Both the position numbers and the translations under genes were made by a program. The notes beneath the pieces are model-generated. The model was given only the letters and a program-made list of their open reading frames with translations, had not been told where the DNA came from and did no database searches. 64,000 bases of DNA from Neckera pumila (Eukaryota; Streptophyta; Bryopsida; Hypnales; Neckeraceae): contig OZ018409.1 of NCBI GenBank assembly GCA_963969595.1, positions 15,098,975-15,162,974 of the forward strand, written 5' to 3'. Below are positions 1-12,835 of the stretch, piece after piece. The stretch's first letter is position 1, and every line of letters starts with the position of its first letter.

Positions 1-630
1 TAAAAGTAATTTTTTAATTTTTTTAATTCATAAAATTTTTGAAACTCAATAACCATCATACACCGTTGGTTCAAATACCACGAAACAAAGCCCGTGCACC
101 CCTCCTCGCCAAGGACTTTCCGGATGGTACAAAGAACACAACCAGGAATGCATAGTCCAGGAAATCTCACCATAACAAACAAACAAACAAAACAAAACAA
201 AACAACCTAATTGGATGGATGGATGGATGGATGGATTAGTGCACCTTGTGCCATTGCCACAATAAAAGTATAAGTAATTTTCTAATTTTTTATTATATAA
301 TTTTCACCTCGTAGGCCCAAACAAAGCTTGTACACCACTTCTAACAAAGATCTTTCAAACAATACCAAGAACATGACCAATTGATGCGTGGTTCAAAAGA
401 TACGTAATTTAGCATAATTTATACTCCGTATAATTTTAGATCCCTAAATAACTCAAAAATCCATAACTTTTACACCAAAGATTGAAACATCACAAAACAA
501 AGCTCTTGCAACCTTCCTCGCTGAAGGCTTTCTGATTGTACCAAGCATGCAATCAGGGGAAGTACGGTCAATGATCTCACCGTAACAAACAAATCAAAAC
601 AAACAAACAGCCTATTTTAAGGATATATAT
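1..630. repeat. GC-core repeats G, two inverted copies with AAAC/TGGA microsatellites
   Basis: Copies at about 1-262 and 239-630. Each carries an AT-rich block, a GC-richer core (CCCGTGCACCCCTCCTCGCC in copy 1) and an AAAC-rich tail (176-207); TGGA repeats lie at 214-237. The same family occurs at 24571-24964, 27145-27466 and 56828-58260. The AAAC tail is retroposon-like, but no Pol III boxes were found. Confidence 0.7.
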
Positions 631-861
631 CTTAAGGATATAGGATGGAAAGACTTCTTTCATCAACACTATTTCATCCAAAATGAACAATTTTTCATCT
701 CAGTTGGAGATTTAGCGAAGGGAGGGGGTGATGTTACTGTGCCAGCAAGTATCTGTACAATCAAAGTTTTTGAAATTGCCAAATGGCGAGGTTGCGGGTT
801 TGATACATGGCGGCAATAGATTGTGTTTATCTAGCATGAAACTAGCCTCTCTATCTGGCAA

Positions 862-876
862 AAATCCCTTGTAGTG
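862..876. mobile_element. Possible CACTA end, inverted
   Basis: AAATCCCTTGTAGTG reads CACTACAAGGGATTT on the other strand. It could be the terminus of an element extending leftwards; no partner end is visible. Weak call. Confidence 0.25.
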
Positions 877-1099
877 TGTTGTTCAACACTCTTTTGTCAA
901 AAAAAAAAAATTTGAAATTTTTCCTATACATTCCAATGGTAAACTAGCAACGGTTGGATTTTAAAAATTAAAAAAAAAAACTTTTTTCTCACTACTCTAG
1001 AGAGTGGCAACAAAATGTGTCTTGATCCTTTAGAAGGTACTTAACGCAATGGACTTGCCATCTTCTGATTCCCAAAAAACAAAATACTTGTGTAGTCAT

Positions 1100-1920
1100 G
1101 TCCAATAATCTTATAAACTGCTTATTGTGCTATTCAAAAGAATTTGTAAAGTATAGAAAACAATTGGCATTTTTTGCCTTGTATAATTAACAATCAATTC
1201 TTTTTCAATCCCAATCAAGCATACCAAATTTCAGTTTCAAAAAACAGAATTCTATTTTGGGTGAATTATTTCATTTACTATTCATGATAATTGATTGAAA
1301 AACATTGGTGATGAATTTTTTTAATTTGATTGCATAGATATGTAGGAAACATCAATATGTACATCTTTTCTTCAACAAGCATCTCCACAAAAATATTTAC
1401 AATTCTCCCTGTAGAGATTTCAACGTTAGGTGACAATGCCCAAATTTCATAAAATAGATCATTTATCTCTTTGTTGCTATTTGATCATCATATGGAAACT
1501 AATTTTGTACATTTGATAGTATAGTTGCTTTGCCAAAATCTATTTAAAAGCTTGGAATATCTATTTAAGAAAATTTGGACATTATCACTTCAACATTTAA
1601 GCCCCTACAAAAGGAATTGTGATCCTTTTTGGAGATGTTTGTTGAAGAAAAAATGTGCATATAGATGTTTCCTATACATTCATGCAATCAAATTTTAAAA
1701 ATTCATCTATAATTTTTTTCAATCAATTATCATGAATGTTGAATGAAATAATTCATCCCAAATAGAATTTGGATTTTTTGAAACTGAAATTTGGCATGCT
1801 TGATTGCAATTGAGTAAAAATAGAAAGTTAATTATACAAGACAAAAAAATGCCAATTGTATTTTATATTATGCAATTTTTTTTTAATGGCACAATATATA
1901 GTTTGTAAGATCATCGGACC
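1100..1920. mobile_element. Long imperfect foldback element
   Basis: Two arms of roughly 400 nt are inverted about a centre near 1510. The left (GTCCAATAATCTTATAAAC) pairs with the right (GTTTGTAAGATCATCGGAC), and inner blocks such as GGTGAATTATTTCAT pair with ATGAAATAATTCATCC. Non-coding. Confidence 0.65.
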
Positions 1921-2117
1921 CACTATGCACCAAAAGGTTTGGAAGAGATTGCAAATCCATATTCCCATTTGGTTGGATAGCAAAACCCAAATGCACAACC
2001 AAACGTTAAAGGTCTGTGAGCTTTAAGGTAAAGGTATGTATTTGTAATAGCCCCCTTCCTTATGTAATGGCTTTATAGGGTGACCTGTTGTGGACAACAT
2101 TTGGATGGATTGTTCAT

Positions 2118-2513
2118 TTAACCTTTAAGGACCAGTCGACCAGTTTTGGATAGAAATTGTCACATTTTCATTTGTAAGGTCAGATTAGTTGTAAATTGGG
2201 AGATGAGCTAAAGGAAATGGATGTGAGGAATTTCTAGCTCTATCTATAGGATCAACAATCGGGCCAACATGAGCCTCCATGTGGGCTCAGGGTTGAAATT
2301 AGTGCGGTTTTCTAGCTAGAAATACAACATTTGAAAACAGAGGTGCATCATAATAAACGGATTGCGCCATAGTTTGCCACAAAATTCCCTGCCACATAGT
2401 AAACCATTCATCCCGCACCCATCGGTACGATTAGATCTTTGACAGGCATCATTTTGCTCCAATTACAAAACGCATTGCCACCCCAAAAATCAACCACATC
2501 CTTAAAGGGTTAA
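2118..2513. mobile_element. Candidate TTAA element, 396 bp
   Basis: TTAA-CCTTTAAGGACC ... CATCCTTAAAGGG-TTAA. Ends and flanks fit the TTAA family, but the interior does not match the other copies. An internal hairpin-like GAGCCTCCATGTGGGCTC occurs near 2270. Confidence 0.5.
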
Positions 2514-2782
2514 AAGACTCTCTATTTATACCTTCTCGTCCACTCATCTTTCTTCCCTCATTAATTAGAAAAAAGTGCCAAAGCTAACTGCAATAGGTGA
2601 ATCTATGAGATTGGAATAGGTTTGAATGAAAAATTCACATTTATATTGAATAAGATATTCATTTTTAAAAATAATAATAATAATTGCCTTCTTCCTCATA
2701 CTTATTTCCGCAAACATTGACTTCAATTTTCAACAAATCTCCTATATACTACAAGCTGAAATGCTTAAGTTATCCGTTATAA

Positions 2783-3199
2783 GTAAGGTAGGATGCTCTA
2801 AAAGCAACCATTTAAGGGCTGGTCTACCTTTTTCATAGGTTTGCTTGGATAGAAATATTTTTCACTCATTTTTCAAAAAAAAAAAAATTGGATGCCAAAC
2901 GTACATCAAGTCGTTTCATATTTTTTGAAGCATTTTTGAATTAATTATGAATTTTCAAAGATTTCTATTGTAAGTACCTATTTGTGACCCTAGGTCTCCC
3001 AAAATGCGCCCACTTACAACTTCTAAAGTGATTTGAGGAAATCAAGGCCAATGACTAGCTTTTGCAATAAAGAATACTTTTGGGGGGGGTCAATCAATGA
3101 CTAAAGTGGTCCACTTAAAAACCAACTCATATCTTTTCAGTACCATTTTGTAGGGTTGATTTGAAGAAGCCGGTCGCTTTTAGAGCATCCTACCTTACC
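2783..3199. mobile_element. Foldback/TIR element (TAAGGTAGGATGC family), uninterrupted copy
   Basis: Terminal inverted repeats of about 26 bp, starting GTAAGGTAGGATGCTCT and ending AGAGCATCCTACCTTAC; about 417 bp, non-coding. The copy at 59843-62096 has the same ends and interior but carries two TTAA elements. The two single TTAA sites here are at 2812-2815 and 3115-3118. Confidence 0.8.
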
Positions 3200-5334
3200 T
3201 CTACCTTACCCATAACTTATTTGCTGGTTACTTGAATTAGACCTGCATTAGTGCATTGAAGCCTTTCGTGTGTACCTTGAATTGCTCCTCTCAACCATTT
3301 AAAAAAAAATTCCTCCATTTTTCTTGCCAATAGATCCGAGTGACACTCACCTCGGAATGCAAACACTCAGGTACTAGTAAGGAGAAAATGTATAAAATCA
3401 TCCATCCATGTGCATTCATCCCTCAAATCATTGACCATTGGTATCATATTCTGTATAATTAATCCCTAAAGTTCATTGGATCAAAAAATAGAAAATATTC
3501 TAGAAATCAACAAAAATAGAATCTTCTAAAAATAGTTTTGTAAACAAAAATTCATCTACTTTTTAGAACTTGTAACCGTAGAATCTTCTTCTTGACAAGA
3601 GCAAGGGTTTTGCTTAAAATATAATTGGGGTCTAAAATTAATATATGTAAGATCTAACTAAGCAAATTGAAACACAATGTTTTTTTAAGATTGACCAAGT
3701 TTTTGACAATGTGACTTCATCAAATTTTTGAGCCCCATGAACCAATTTCTAATTTACAATAAGATCTAAAGACTTTAGATTCTAATATAGCCTCAAGTTA
3801 AAAAGAAGTATGCAAATTTTCAAAGCAAAATATTGCTTTACTCCATGTACCAAAATTGGAGTTCAAAACCAAAAATCCACATAATTTTTTAACCAATTGT
3901 TGGATCCTTTATAAGAAATAGATCCCCTTTTAGATTTTTTGATTTATCAATCTCAAAAAAACAAAAATGAGAGAAAAAACAAAAATATGAAACTGCACTT
4001 TGCATGCCTCAAACACCAAAAAACTATCTTAGCCGATTTAGAAGACATTTCCATGGGGGTGAGAGCAGGGTTTTTTTTGGCTTTAATTATAGTTCCCAAT
4101 TGCATCCAAAAAAATAATTTGGCTAAAAATGGAAACAAATTGTGAAGTTTTTTGCCATAACACTTCAAACTAAGAAAACATTTTGGATGAAATTGCCAAA
4201 TTATAGGATGAAAATAGAATTACAAACATGTGATATGTGCTAATGCAATATTTTCTATCTAATAACTGGATGAGTGTTGACATTTGAAATACTACTATAT
4301 TATTTTGTATTTTCACTTTGGCACTTCATAAAAAATGAAAAAAACCGTGGTTGAGAAGCATTACCTATACCAAAATAGGACAAAATTATGTTAAAATTTT
4401 GCCAGGAAACAATTGGTTGGATCCTAATGACAAGCAAAGATCAAAGAAACAGCGAGGAGCAAGTTACATGTGTCAAAGTAGAAGTATCGATTTCCAATAA
4501 CTTAAGCATTTCAACCTGTAGGATATTGGAAATTTATTAAGAAATTGAGCTCAATGTTTGCAAAATGCAAACATAAGGATGAGGAAGAATGCAAAAAAAA
4601 AAAGAATTTCTTTTCCCAAGAATGAACATTTTATTCAATATAAATGTGGATTTTCATTCGGATCCATTCCAGTTTCATAGAATTATAGAAAACTTGGGCC
4701 CTATAGAGGGCCATTTTAGTTTCAGCGGATGTGCAAATACTAGTGAATTTTTTGTTTAAATAATAAAAAATAAAATTTTAATTGAAAATGAATGGGGCAT
4801 ACAAGCCAACTATCACTAGCAAGATTTTCTAATAGACAATTTGGGCAAATATTTTCTAGAATTGCACATTTTTATACAAGAAAAAAGCCCTCCCATGGCC
4901 TGAAATTTTCTCTAACGACTCACATTTCACAATTAGTTTTGGCACTTCTCTCTAAGCAAAAAAAGGAAGAGAGATGAGTGGACAAGAAGGTGCAAACAAA
5001 GAATCTTTTTCAATGAATAGTGCATTCAAGTGTTGTCAACAATAGGTCATCTTGTGTAACCAGCATGGGGTTGTTGTTAGAGATAGGTACTTCTACCTTA
5101 CCTGAAAGGCATTTAGACAAAAGGTTGTTAACTCCTAATTGCCAAACTGACCATATGGTTGATGTAAAATTTCAAGTTTGTTTTGGTGTGGGCAATTGAA
5201 TTCCTTTGACCACTTGAAAAATAATAATGGGCAGTATTAAAGGTTAACTATTGGAAACTTTTATTTTTTACTGAAAAAAATAAATATTTGATTTTTGAGA
5301 GGTCCTCAAAGGCATGTACCATACGTGTAGGTCA
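3200..5334. other. AT-rich intergenic DNA, nothing recognised
   Basis: Only short frames in low-complexity AT-rich sequence. No paired ends or tandem arrays stood out by eye. Confidence 0.4.
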
Positions 5335-5610
5335 CATTACAAAGTTTAGACCCTACAATTTGTCAACAGTTATCATGTGGTTATTGTTGTTTCATGGATT
5401 TGCACATTAGTTACAATTTATCGCATTATTACGATGAATTACTTTGCATTGTTATTGCATCGTTACAACGCATTACTTGCAATTGCATTGTAACGATGCG
5501 AAGTAATTCATTGTAATAATGCGATAAATTGTAATTAACGTGCGAACCCATGAAACAACAATAACCACATGATAACTATTGACAAACCATATGGTCTAAA
5601 CTTTGTGATG
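5335..5610. mobile_element. Palindromic MITE, 276 bp
   Basis: CATTACAAAGTTTAGACC at the left and GGTCTAAACTTTGTGATG at the right. The arms pair almost throughout, with centre near 5472 around repeated TGCATTGTTA/TAACGATGC blocks. Non-coding; the minus-strand ORF over it is incidental. Confidence 0.75.
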
Positions 5611-8380
5611 CAGTTTTGTAAATAACTTGGAAAAATTTGGAAGATGTTGATATTTAAAAAATAATTTACAAATATTTCTAAAAATTTGAAATAATTATTT
5701 TTGAAAAAAATTAGAAACAGCAACACAATTACGCATGAATAGAAAGAATCAATCCAAAATTAGGAATGTCCTCATAAAGTGTTGAGAACAAAAATTCCTA
5801 TCTCCCTGCAAATTGTCGAATTGGGAAAACTAAACTATTTCGGCAAGACAGTGCCAAAACAGCCCTGCACGTACGGTATGTACTATTATTGGAAGAGTAA
5901 TGCTTGCAAGTTTTACTCGATTTTCCGGCTTTGAGCAAAGTTTGCCAATTTCACTTGATTTGAGATCTAAAAATTGTACTTATCCATTTGCTTCAAAAAT
6001 GGTCCCAATCCACAGGGAAAGAGTAAAGTGTTTTCATGATTTAGACTGTTCAAAATTTAACATCCAAACCTTGATTTGAAGTTATTTGCAAATTTTATTA
6101 TTCTGAAAAATTGCATTTCAACACTTGCAAGGTGCATTATCTAATGAGTTTGATAGCTCTTTATTTGAATTTAAGGTTTCAAGAATTACATTTTAGTGTT
6201 CTAATACAATTTCTAGTTGTTTATGCGATCTCTAATCCAAAAGCTCTTATATGCAAATTTCTCAAATATTGTGGGGAGGGACAAAATAGTAAAATAGGAT
6301 AAGTACATTTTTCTTGTTATAATCTACAACTCCTATACCATTTCATGCCCAAAATTGGTAAGCACACTAATAACCACGTTCTTTAAACATCTATATGGTT
6401 ATATTTTGAACTTTGAAAGTTGTCATGATAGTAGAATAGTAGCACCTTAAAGAGACACTTTTTTTAGTCCCACTCCCTCAAAGATTGAATGAAGACAAAA
6501 ATTTGATGAGGTTACTACAATAGCGAGCTCAAAGGGAAATAAACCCAAGTGGTTTTGTAATTTTTTGACACTATAGTAATATTTTGCAAACCTTCAAAGT
6601 TGAAAACATAGGATAGCCTATACTTAATTCTAAAATCACATTGAATGGACACCTTTTAAGGCATGAAATGTCTTCCCTTTCATAAGTTGCTTTTTCAAAA
6701 GTTGAATTGTGGGTTTGAGTCTTGGAAGTGTTCATTTCAAGCCCATTTTTTAATTAGGTGTTGGAGAAGAGAACGTGTCTCTTTAGGTGTTACTACTTTA
6801 TAGCATTCATTTGCTTGATATTCTACATCATTGTATTATTTACATAAGTTGGTGCATGTAGGCTAAAGTTGCAAATTTAATCTAAAAGCAATGTTAAAGA
6901 ACCCAAACACACACTCATCTTGGTTAACAACATATCATTATTCATAAAAGCAAAAGTCTTTGTTTAACCACTAAAATGATTGAAAGATATTTTTGAAAAT
7001 TAAAATATATATTCCTCTTGAACAACAACATATCATTATTCATAAATGCAAAAGTCTTTATTTAATCAATTTTTTTTAGGCAATTGCAATCTCAATTTTT
7101 TATTCAATGGTTAGAATTTGGTACATAGATCCATACAAGGATTGTCTTGAATTCAAGACGTTTTTTTAGAATTTGAATAGTGACCAAAACGTTATATTCA
7201 ATTAGTCTTTTTGGTTTCAATAGAGGCAAATTGGACAATCGGAGAAGCTTTTTATATTTGAGTTTTTGTTCTTGAAATTTTATCATGGATTTTCAACTAA
7301 ATCCTGAAAAAAGTTACAAAATAACTTGCAGAAGTTGAAAAATATATTTATTTTTGTAGAATTTTTTTCAAAGATGAAATATATATACATGTATAAAGTG
7401 ATGCAAAAAAACGTTTTATCCAGGCTTCAAAGTAAACATATTACTTTCAATTAGATTTAACATTTTGAAATTAGAATCAAATTTGCTTCAATGAATCAAT
7501 TATATGATCTTATAATTGGATTAAAAATTATTAATCAATAAAAAATATTTTGTTATTTGCCTATCTTGAGACCAAAAACTCATTTTACCTCAGAATTCTA
7601 CAACTATTAGGTCAAATTAGACATAGATTAGTGTGCTTGGAAGCAAAGAATATGACACACATTTCCTTAAAAATAATCAAAAATCATATTTCCATTTGAC
7701 TTTACAATGGCTTGTCCAAAAATTAAAAAAGCCCAATATAGACAATCCAGGCATTTAGAAATTAAGATTAGAAGCAAATTATTTCATAGTTGTTACACAT
7801 TGAAAATCCAATAAGAAAGCACATTTGAGTTATACAAAAGAAAAGAGAGAAAAGTTTGACACCACTTCGAAATGATCCTCTTTGTCAATTCTATTCTCCA
7901 AGGTTGAGAACCAAATTTGTGTCACAACGTAGAATCCACATTGTTTGTGCTGCTTTGTTTTAGTGGTGCACATTTTAAAGTTTAAAAAGACATTTGAATG
8001 ACACATAAAAAATTATATGGTACAAATACAATAACTCACTTTAGTTGCAAAGCTATGTTAAATTATATTTGCACAAAGTCAAGTGCCACATATTCATCTA
8101 GTTTCAAACAACAAACATAAATGGTGGTACATTAAAACATAGTGATGATGTGTTGAACATTTGAATACTTATCAAAGTATATAAAAACTTGATTTTGAAG
8201 ACGAGACAAATCAAGATTCACGAATACTTTCTTGTATACATTTGTCCAAATGTCATTGCAAAATGGTTTTTGCTACATTAAAATAAAATATGCACCCAAA
8301 TGTCAATTAATTACATGAATCCTAAAGCATTCATAACTTGTAAACACTTTTAGCGATTGAGAAACAAAAGGGCTTCCATT
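5611..8380. other. AT-rich intergenic DNA, nothing recognised
   Basis: No gene, foldback or repeat with a partner in the window was seen. Small direct repeats (CATATCATTATTCATAAA near 6928 and 7026) occur. Confidence 0.4.
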
Positions 8381-8989
8381 CAATTAATTTCAAATATAAA
8401 TTTCAAAAAAACATCTATATCAATTAATAGCAATATATAATACAAACCTTTATAGCTTGCATGTTGGTCAATACTGTACAAAATAACTACCAAATCTCCA
8501 CAATAAATTTCACTAGTATCATTATAAGGCTCCAAACATTGTATACAAAGAAATATTTTACAAATGAGTAGTTTGAATAAAAGAATCCATCTAAGACAAT
8601 CTATGAAGACGGTCAATACTATTGATGTTTGACTCTAACACAAAAGCCCTGAACTCTACTAAAACCTTCATGGACTGAATGCATTAGTAGTATACAAAAT
8701 CAAAATATTATTGTCAGGTACTGTTGTAGGGGTTGCACTCCAATCTGTGGTTGGGCAAGTCCCAATACAAAAATATCATTGTTAGGTTATTTGAAGTTGG
8801 ACCTCTGGACCAAAGTGGGAACCTTGCGTGCCGAATTAGATTGTAGGGGTTATAATCCAATTTGGGGTTGGGCAAATTTCAATAAGGTGTAGAAACTGGG
8901 CGTCCACCTCTAAGGTTAATAAGTATAGATACGACACTAAAAAATTAATATAATGACGTCTTAAACATAATGATGATTTACAGCTGCAT

Positions 8990-11600
8990 TAAACCAAGTA
9001 TACTTATTGATTAATGCAAATTCAACTCCTTGTGTGTTGTAAAACCTATGAAGGGCTATGATAGCGGATAACAAAAATACAATAATTAAAATACTACTTT
9101 GATATAATTCAGAAGACAATCCTATAGCGTGCTTCGAAGGGACGCCAAAATTTAAAAATTAAGGAAGTTGGAAATGATGTTTACACAAACAAAAGACAAT
9201 CCAAAAGTATGTTGCTAAAGTACAACAAAAAACCTATGAAAATACTATACGTAGACAAAGCGTAACAAATGAGATCCACACAAACTAATTACAACGAAGG
9301 CGTGAAAGAGTTCAAGACAATTTAAAGTAGGTTGCCAAAGTCAAATAAATAGAAAAAATCAAAGTGAAGAACAATGAGGCTTATCCTTTCTATTGTGGAC
9401 CACATGAGCGAGGAAGAATGTGCAATTGTTGGTATCCAGTCAAAGAGCAAAACACAAAGCTACTGGATAATGAAGAGTAAAGACTAAAATGAAGATCTAA
9501 AAGAGCATATTCTTATTTAAATCTTCAAAAAGACCCCTATCAATGAGATTTAGGACTTTGTGGCCAACGCCTTGCTACCACCCTCTGATAGGCATTGGAC
9601 ACAAATCCACCACTATTAAACAATGTAGATTGTGAATTGTTAAAAGATTTTCAAATCATTTCAAATAATTCCATGATAGTAAATGATGAAGAGTCTCCTA
9701 AAGCTCTTTTACTCTATATAATATATTTCACTAAAAAAACCAAATACTATGAAGCATTTTGGCAATGAAACCATTAAAAGTATTTTCAAAACAAAATCTT
9801 TTTACATCCTTTGTGGAACTTCACCATGCATGAGCAAGAACTTGGATTGATATTTTTTTATTACAATATTAATAGATTAGGAAAATAGATGTATTTTAAG
9901 ATTTAAGAAAAAAGAAGCTCTACTTTTATAATTATAGAGAAATTATGCATGGCAATGTCTCATAGCATACAAGCTGGCACAAGATTTTACAAAATTTATA
10001 AATATGCTTGATGTTATATATATTAAGTACTAGATACCGTTGTGTTGGTAGATGGAGTGATGTTTTGAAGAACTACTTGAGCTCAATCATGGAAAACTTG
10101 AATAAAATGAAGGAATGAATCATCAAATCAAAGATATGAAAAGGAAAACAAAGAATGTCAAAATATATGGTCATAAAAGTGTCAAGATTTGATCAAGAGG
10201 AAAATACTACAATTGAATACGTTGTAAGAACATTCAAGCTCAAACACTCAACAAATGCGTCCTCTTGAATGATAACTTCCTTTCTTGAAAATTATGTATG
10301 AAAACCATGAACACTATTAAAGTTTTACTCTAATACAAAAGACACGGACTTTGCTACAACCTTCATGAATTGAATGCATTAGTAGCATCGTGTAGAAGTG
10401 TTGTTGTCAAGCTAGGATTGTGGGGGTTGCGCTCCAGTTTGGGTTTTGGCAACTTCCAACACGGAGTGAAAACGATGTGTGTCGGATTCGAGTTGTGGAA
10501 GTTGCAATCTGGTCCGAGGTTGGGCAAGTCCCAACAAGTTGTAGGGACTAGGCGGACGTCCTTCCCCATGGTCGGTAAGCACAAATACAACATATGCAAA
10601 CGCCGCCCAAAAGGCCCTTGACTTAATCATGATGACAATTTGCAACTGCATTCCTCCAAGTATATTTTTTTATTAGTGCAAGTTCAACTTCCTATGCTTT
10701 TTATTATCTAAGAAGCGCATTGATAGGGGATGACATAAAAAGCTTTTTAAAGTGCTATTTCCATGTAGTTCAAAAGACAATCCTAAAGAATCCTTTCAAG
10801 AGGCGCCAAAAGTCCAAAATTCTAGGAATTTGGAAACAATATTTATATGTGCGAAAGACAATCCAAAAACATGTTGCCAAAGTACAACAGAAAAATCATG
10901 AAAATATTATATATAGACAAATTATAACAAACTGAGGAGATCCACACAAACTAATAACAACCAAGGCAGGATGGACCTCAAGACAATTCAAAAGTAGAGT
11001 GCCAAAGTCAAATGAATAGAAATTTTCAAAGTGAACAACAACGAGGCTTACCTCTTTTGTTGTGGAACGTAAGAGGAAGGAAAAATGTACAATTGCTAGT
11101 GTCCGGACAAAGAGCAATTTAACACAAAGCTAGGTATTGGACTTTGAAGAGCAAAGACTCAAATGAAGATGTGAGAGGATGTGCTCCTATTTAAATAGTC
11201 AAAAAGACCCCTACCAACAAGGCTTAGGACTCTATGGCTAATGCCTTGCTACCACCATCCAATAGGCATTGGACACGTATCTGCCACCATTTAATAATAT
11301 AGATTGTAGCTTGTTGAAAGGTTTTCAAGTCACTTTTAATTACTTCATGATAATAAGTGATGAAGATTTTTTTGAAGTTTGCTCACTCTATTTAAAATAT
11401 GTCACTCATAAATATCCCAAAGAGTCTGCAACGTTTTGGCAATCAAACCATTGAAAACAATTTCAAAACGAAATCTTTTTGTACACTACATATCAATTGT
11501 TGTTTTTATTCTTCATTTATAATTGTATGGCCGACTAACCAAGATATACTCAGTGCGACGACTTTGAATGCATTGCTTAACAAAGATTTTGGTTGCTCTA
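8990..11600. repeat. Dispersed repeat R, copy 1 (two tandem sub-units)
   Basis: Colinear with 31250-34310. Landmarks recurring in order are GCAAGTTCAACTCC, CAAAAGACAATCC, GAGATCCACACAAACTAAT and ATAGGCATTGGACAC. Each copy has two diverged sub-units (offset about 1.67 kb: 9000 and 10670; 9590 and 11260). Partial material extends left to about 8380. A minus-strand 79-codon frame at 10412-10651 is retained in the other copy at 33062-33301. Not a recognised family. Confidence 0.75.
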
Positions 11601-12017
11601 TTTTTTTCCATTTTCCTTTCAGCTCTAGCATTTCCTTCTACTTTTAGGGCCAAACCATAGCATTGACTAGCATTCAAAGAGAATGCCCTTCCCTTGCGGG
11701 AGTCCTCATCCACATGATTCATCTACACATCATTAAAGTATGCTAGTGGTAGCACATTTATGGTGCATGTGCTCCATTATTTTCCTAATTCTAGGACCAA
11801 CCCGAGGACCAAACATACAAATCAAGTAACTATAAAGGAAGATGGTTTGCCAACTAACCCGAAGAGTACATTGAATGTATATACAAATGCAATGTAACCA
11901 TCAATACCTTAGTATTCTAAATTTTTAAGTGAGAAGAGAAGCTCTTTATATACACATGGGGTGGTAGGAGGTAGAACAACCCATGTAGGATACGTAATTT
12001 AGAATTTGTAGTTTCTC

Positions 12018-12446
12018 AATCGCTCATAGTTAAGTAAAAAGTAGGAATTGTGTTTGAAGTAGAAGTTCAGACCTCGTTTAGGCATACTATAATAACTTTT
12101 TTCAAAAAGCTTTGAACTAAAAAAAGTTGTAAAATTAAGTTCAGTTTCATTTCCAGTTTTTTTTTAAAATTTAAAGCCTTTGATAAAAAGTTATAGACAA
12201 ATTTTAGAGCGGGATTGGAAAAGAGATATTTTCTTTAATATTTTCAAACATCCTCTCTGAATTTTGTCCATAACTTTTGATTGGAGGCTTGAAATCTCAA
12301 GCAAATTTTTGGAGATCAAACTTATTTTAATTTTACAATTTTTTTACTTCAAATTTTTTTGAAGCAAATTTATTACACTATGCCTAAATGAGGTTGAATC
12401 CTACTTCAAATAAAATTCCTACTTTTGACTTAACTATGAGCGATTG
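12018..12446. mobile_element. Foldback MITE (CGCTCATAGTTAAGT family), intact
   Basis: Ends AATCGCTCATAGTTAAG and CTTAACTATGAGCGATT, 429 bp. The whole element folds: the inner block CCTCGTTTAGGCATACTA (12072) pairs with ATGCCTAAATGAGG (12380). It is inserted in the left terminal repeat of the 11920-16345 block, since the right terminal repeat lacks it. A second copy at 30246-31222 carries a Helitron-like insertion. Confidence 0.78.
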
Positions 12447-12812
12447 CACTAATAGAAAATGTTGACAAGATCAATAAGAAATTGACAAATCTTTGTTGTT
12501 TCAAGCATGGGCAGATACAATTTGTCAATTTGCACAATATTTTGTGAAGGGCTCAACAGAAGCTCTTTCTTTATTGTTGGTCTGGACACTATTGTTCGAG
12601 CTCATTTTAATGAATGAATTATTTTGTGGATGGAATGTTCCTCATTCATCCATTAATAACACTTGGTCCGTTGTACCTGTTTAAGGTTCTATTATTTTTC
12701 GCCAAGGAAAAAAACATTAGATGATATTTGGGAGTCTTGGAGGGCTGTTTCAGACCTGTTCCCTGATCTGCCCAGATTCAGTGAACGTCGGTACGGGTGT
12801 GTCAGAAATTAA

Positions 12813-12835
12813 TTTTTTTTTTTTTTTTTTTTTTT
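12813..12835. repeat. Poly-T run
   Basis: A run of 23 T. It could be an A-tail from a minus-strand retroposed insertion, but nothing upstream of it supports that. Confidence 0.6.

Noticed and set aside
60..90. Pol III B-box-like GGTTCAAATACC in a GC-core repeat
   Set aside because: Other copies of the repeat do not keep it, and no A-box is present at the right distance.
8990..11600. LTR retrotransposon interpretation of repeat R
   Set aside because: Sub-units are tandem but show no TG...CA ends, primer-binding site, polypurine tract or pol coding.
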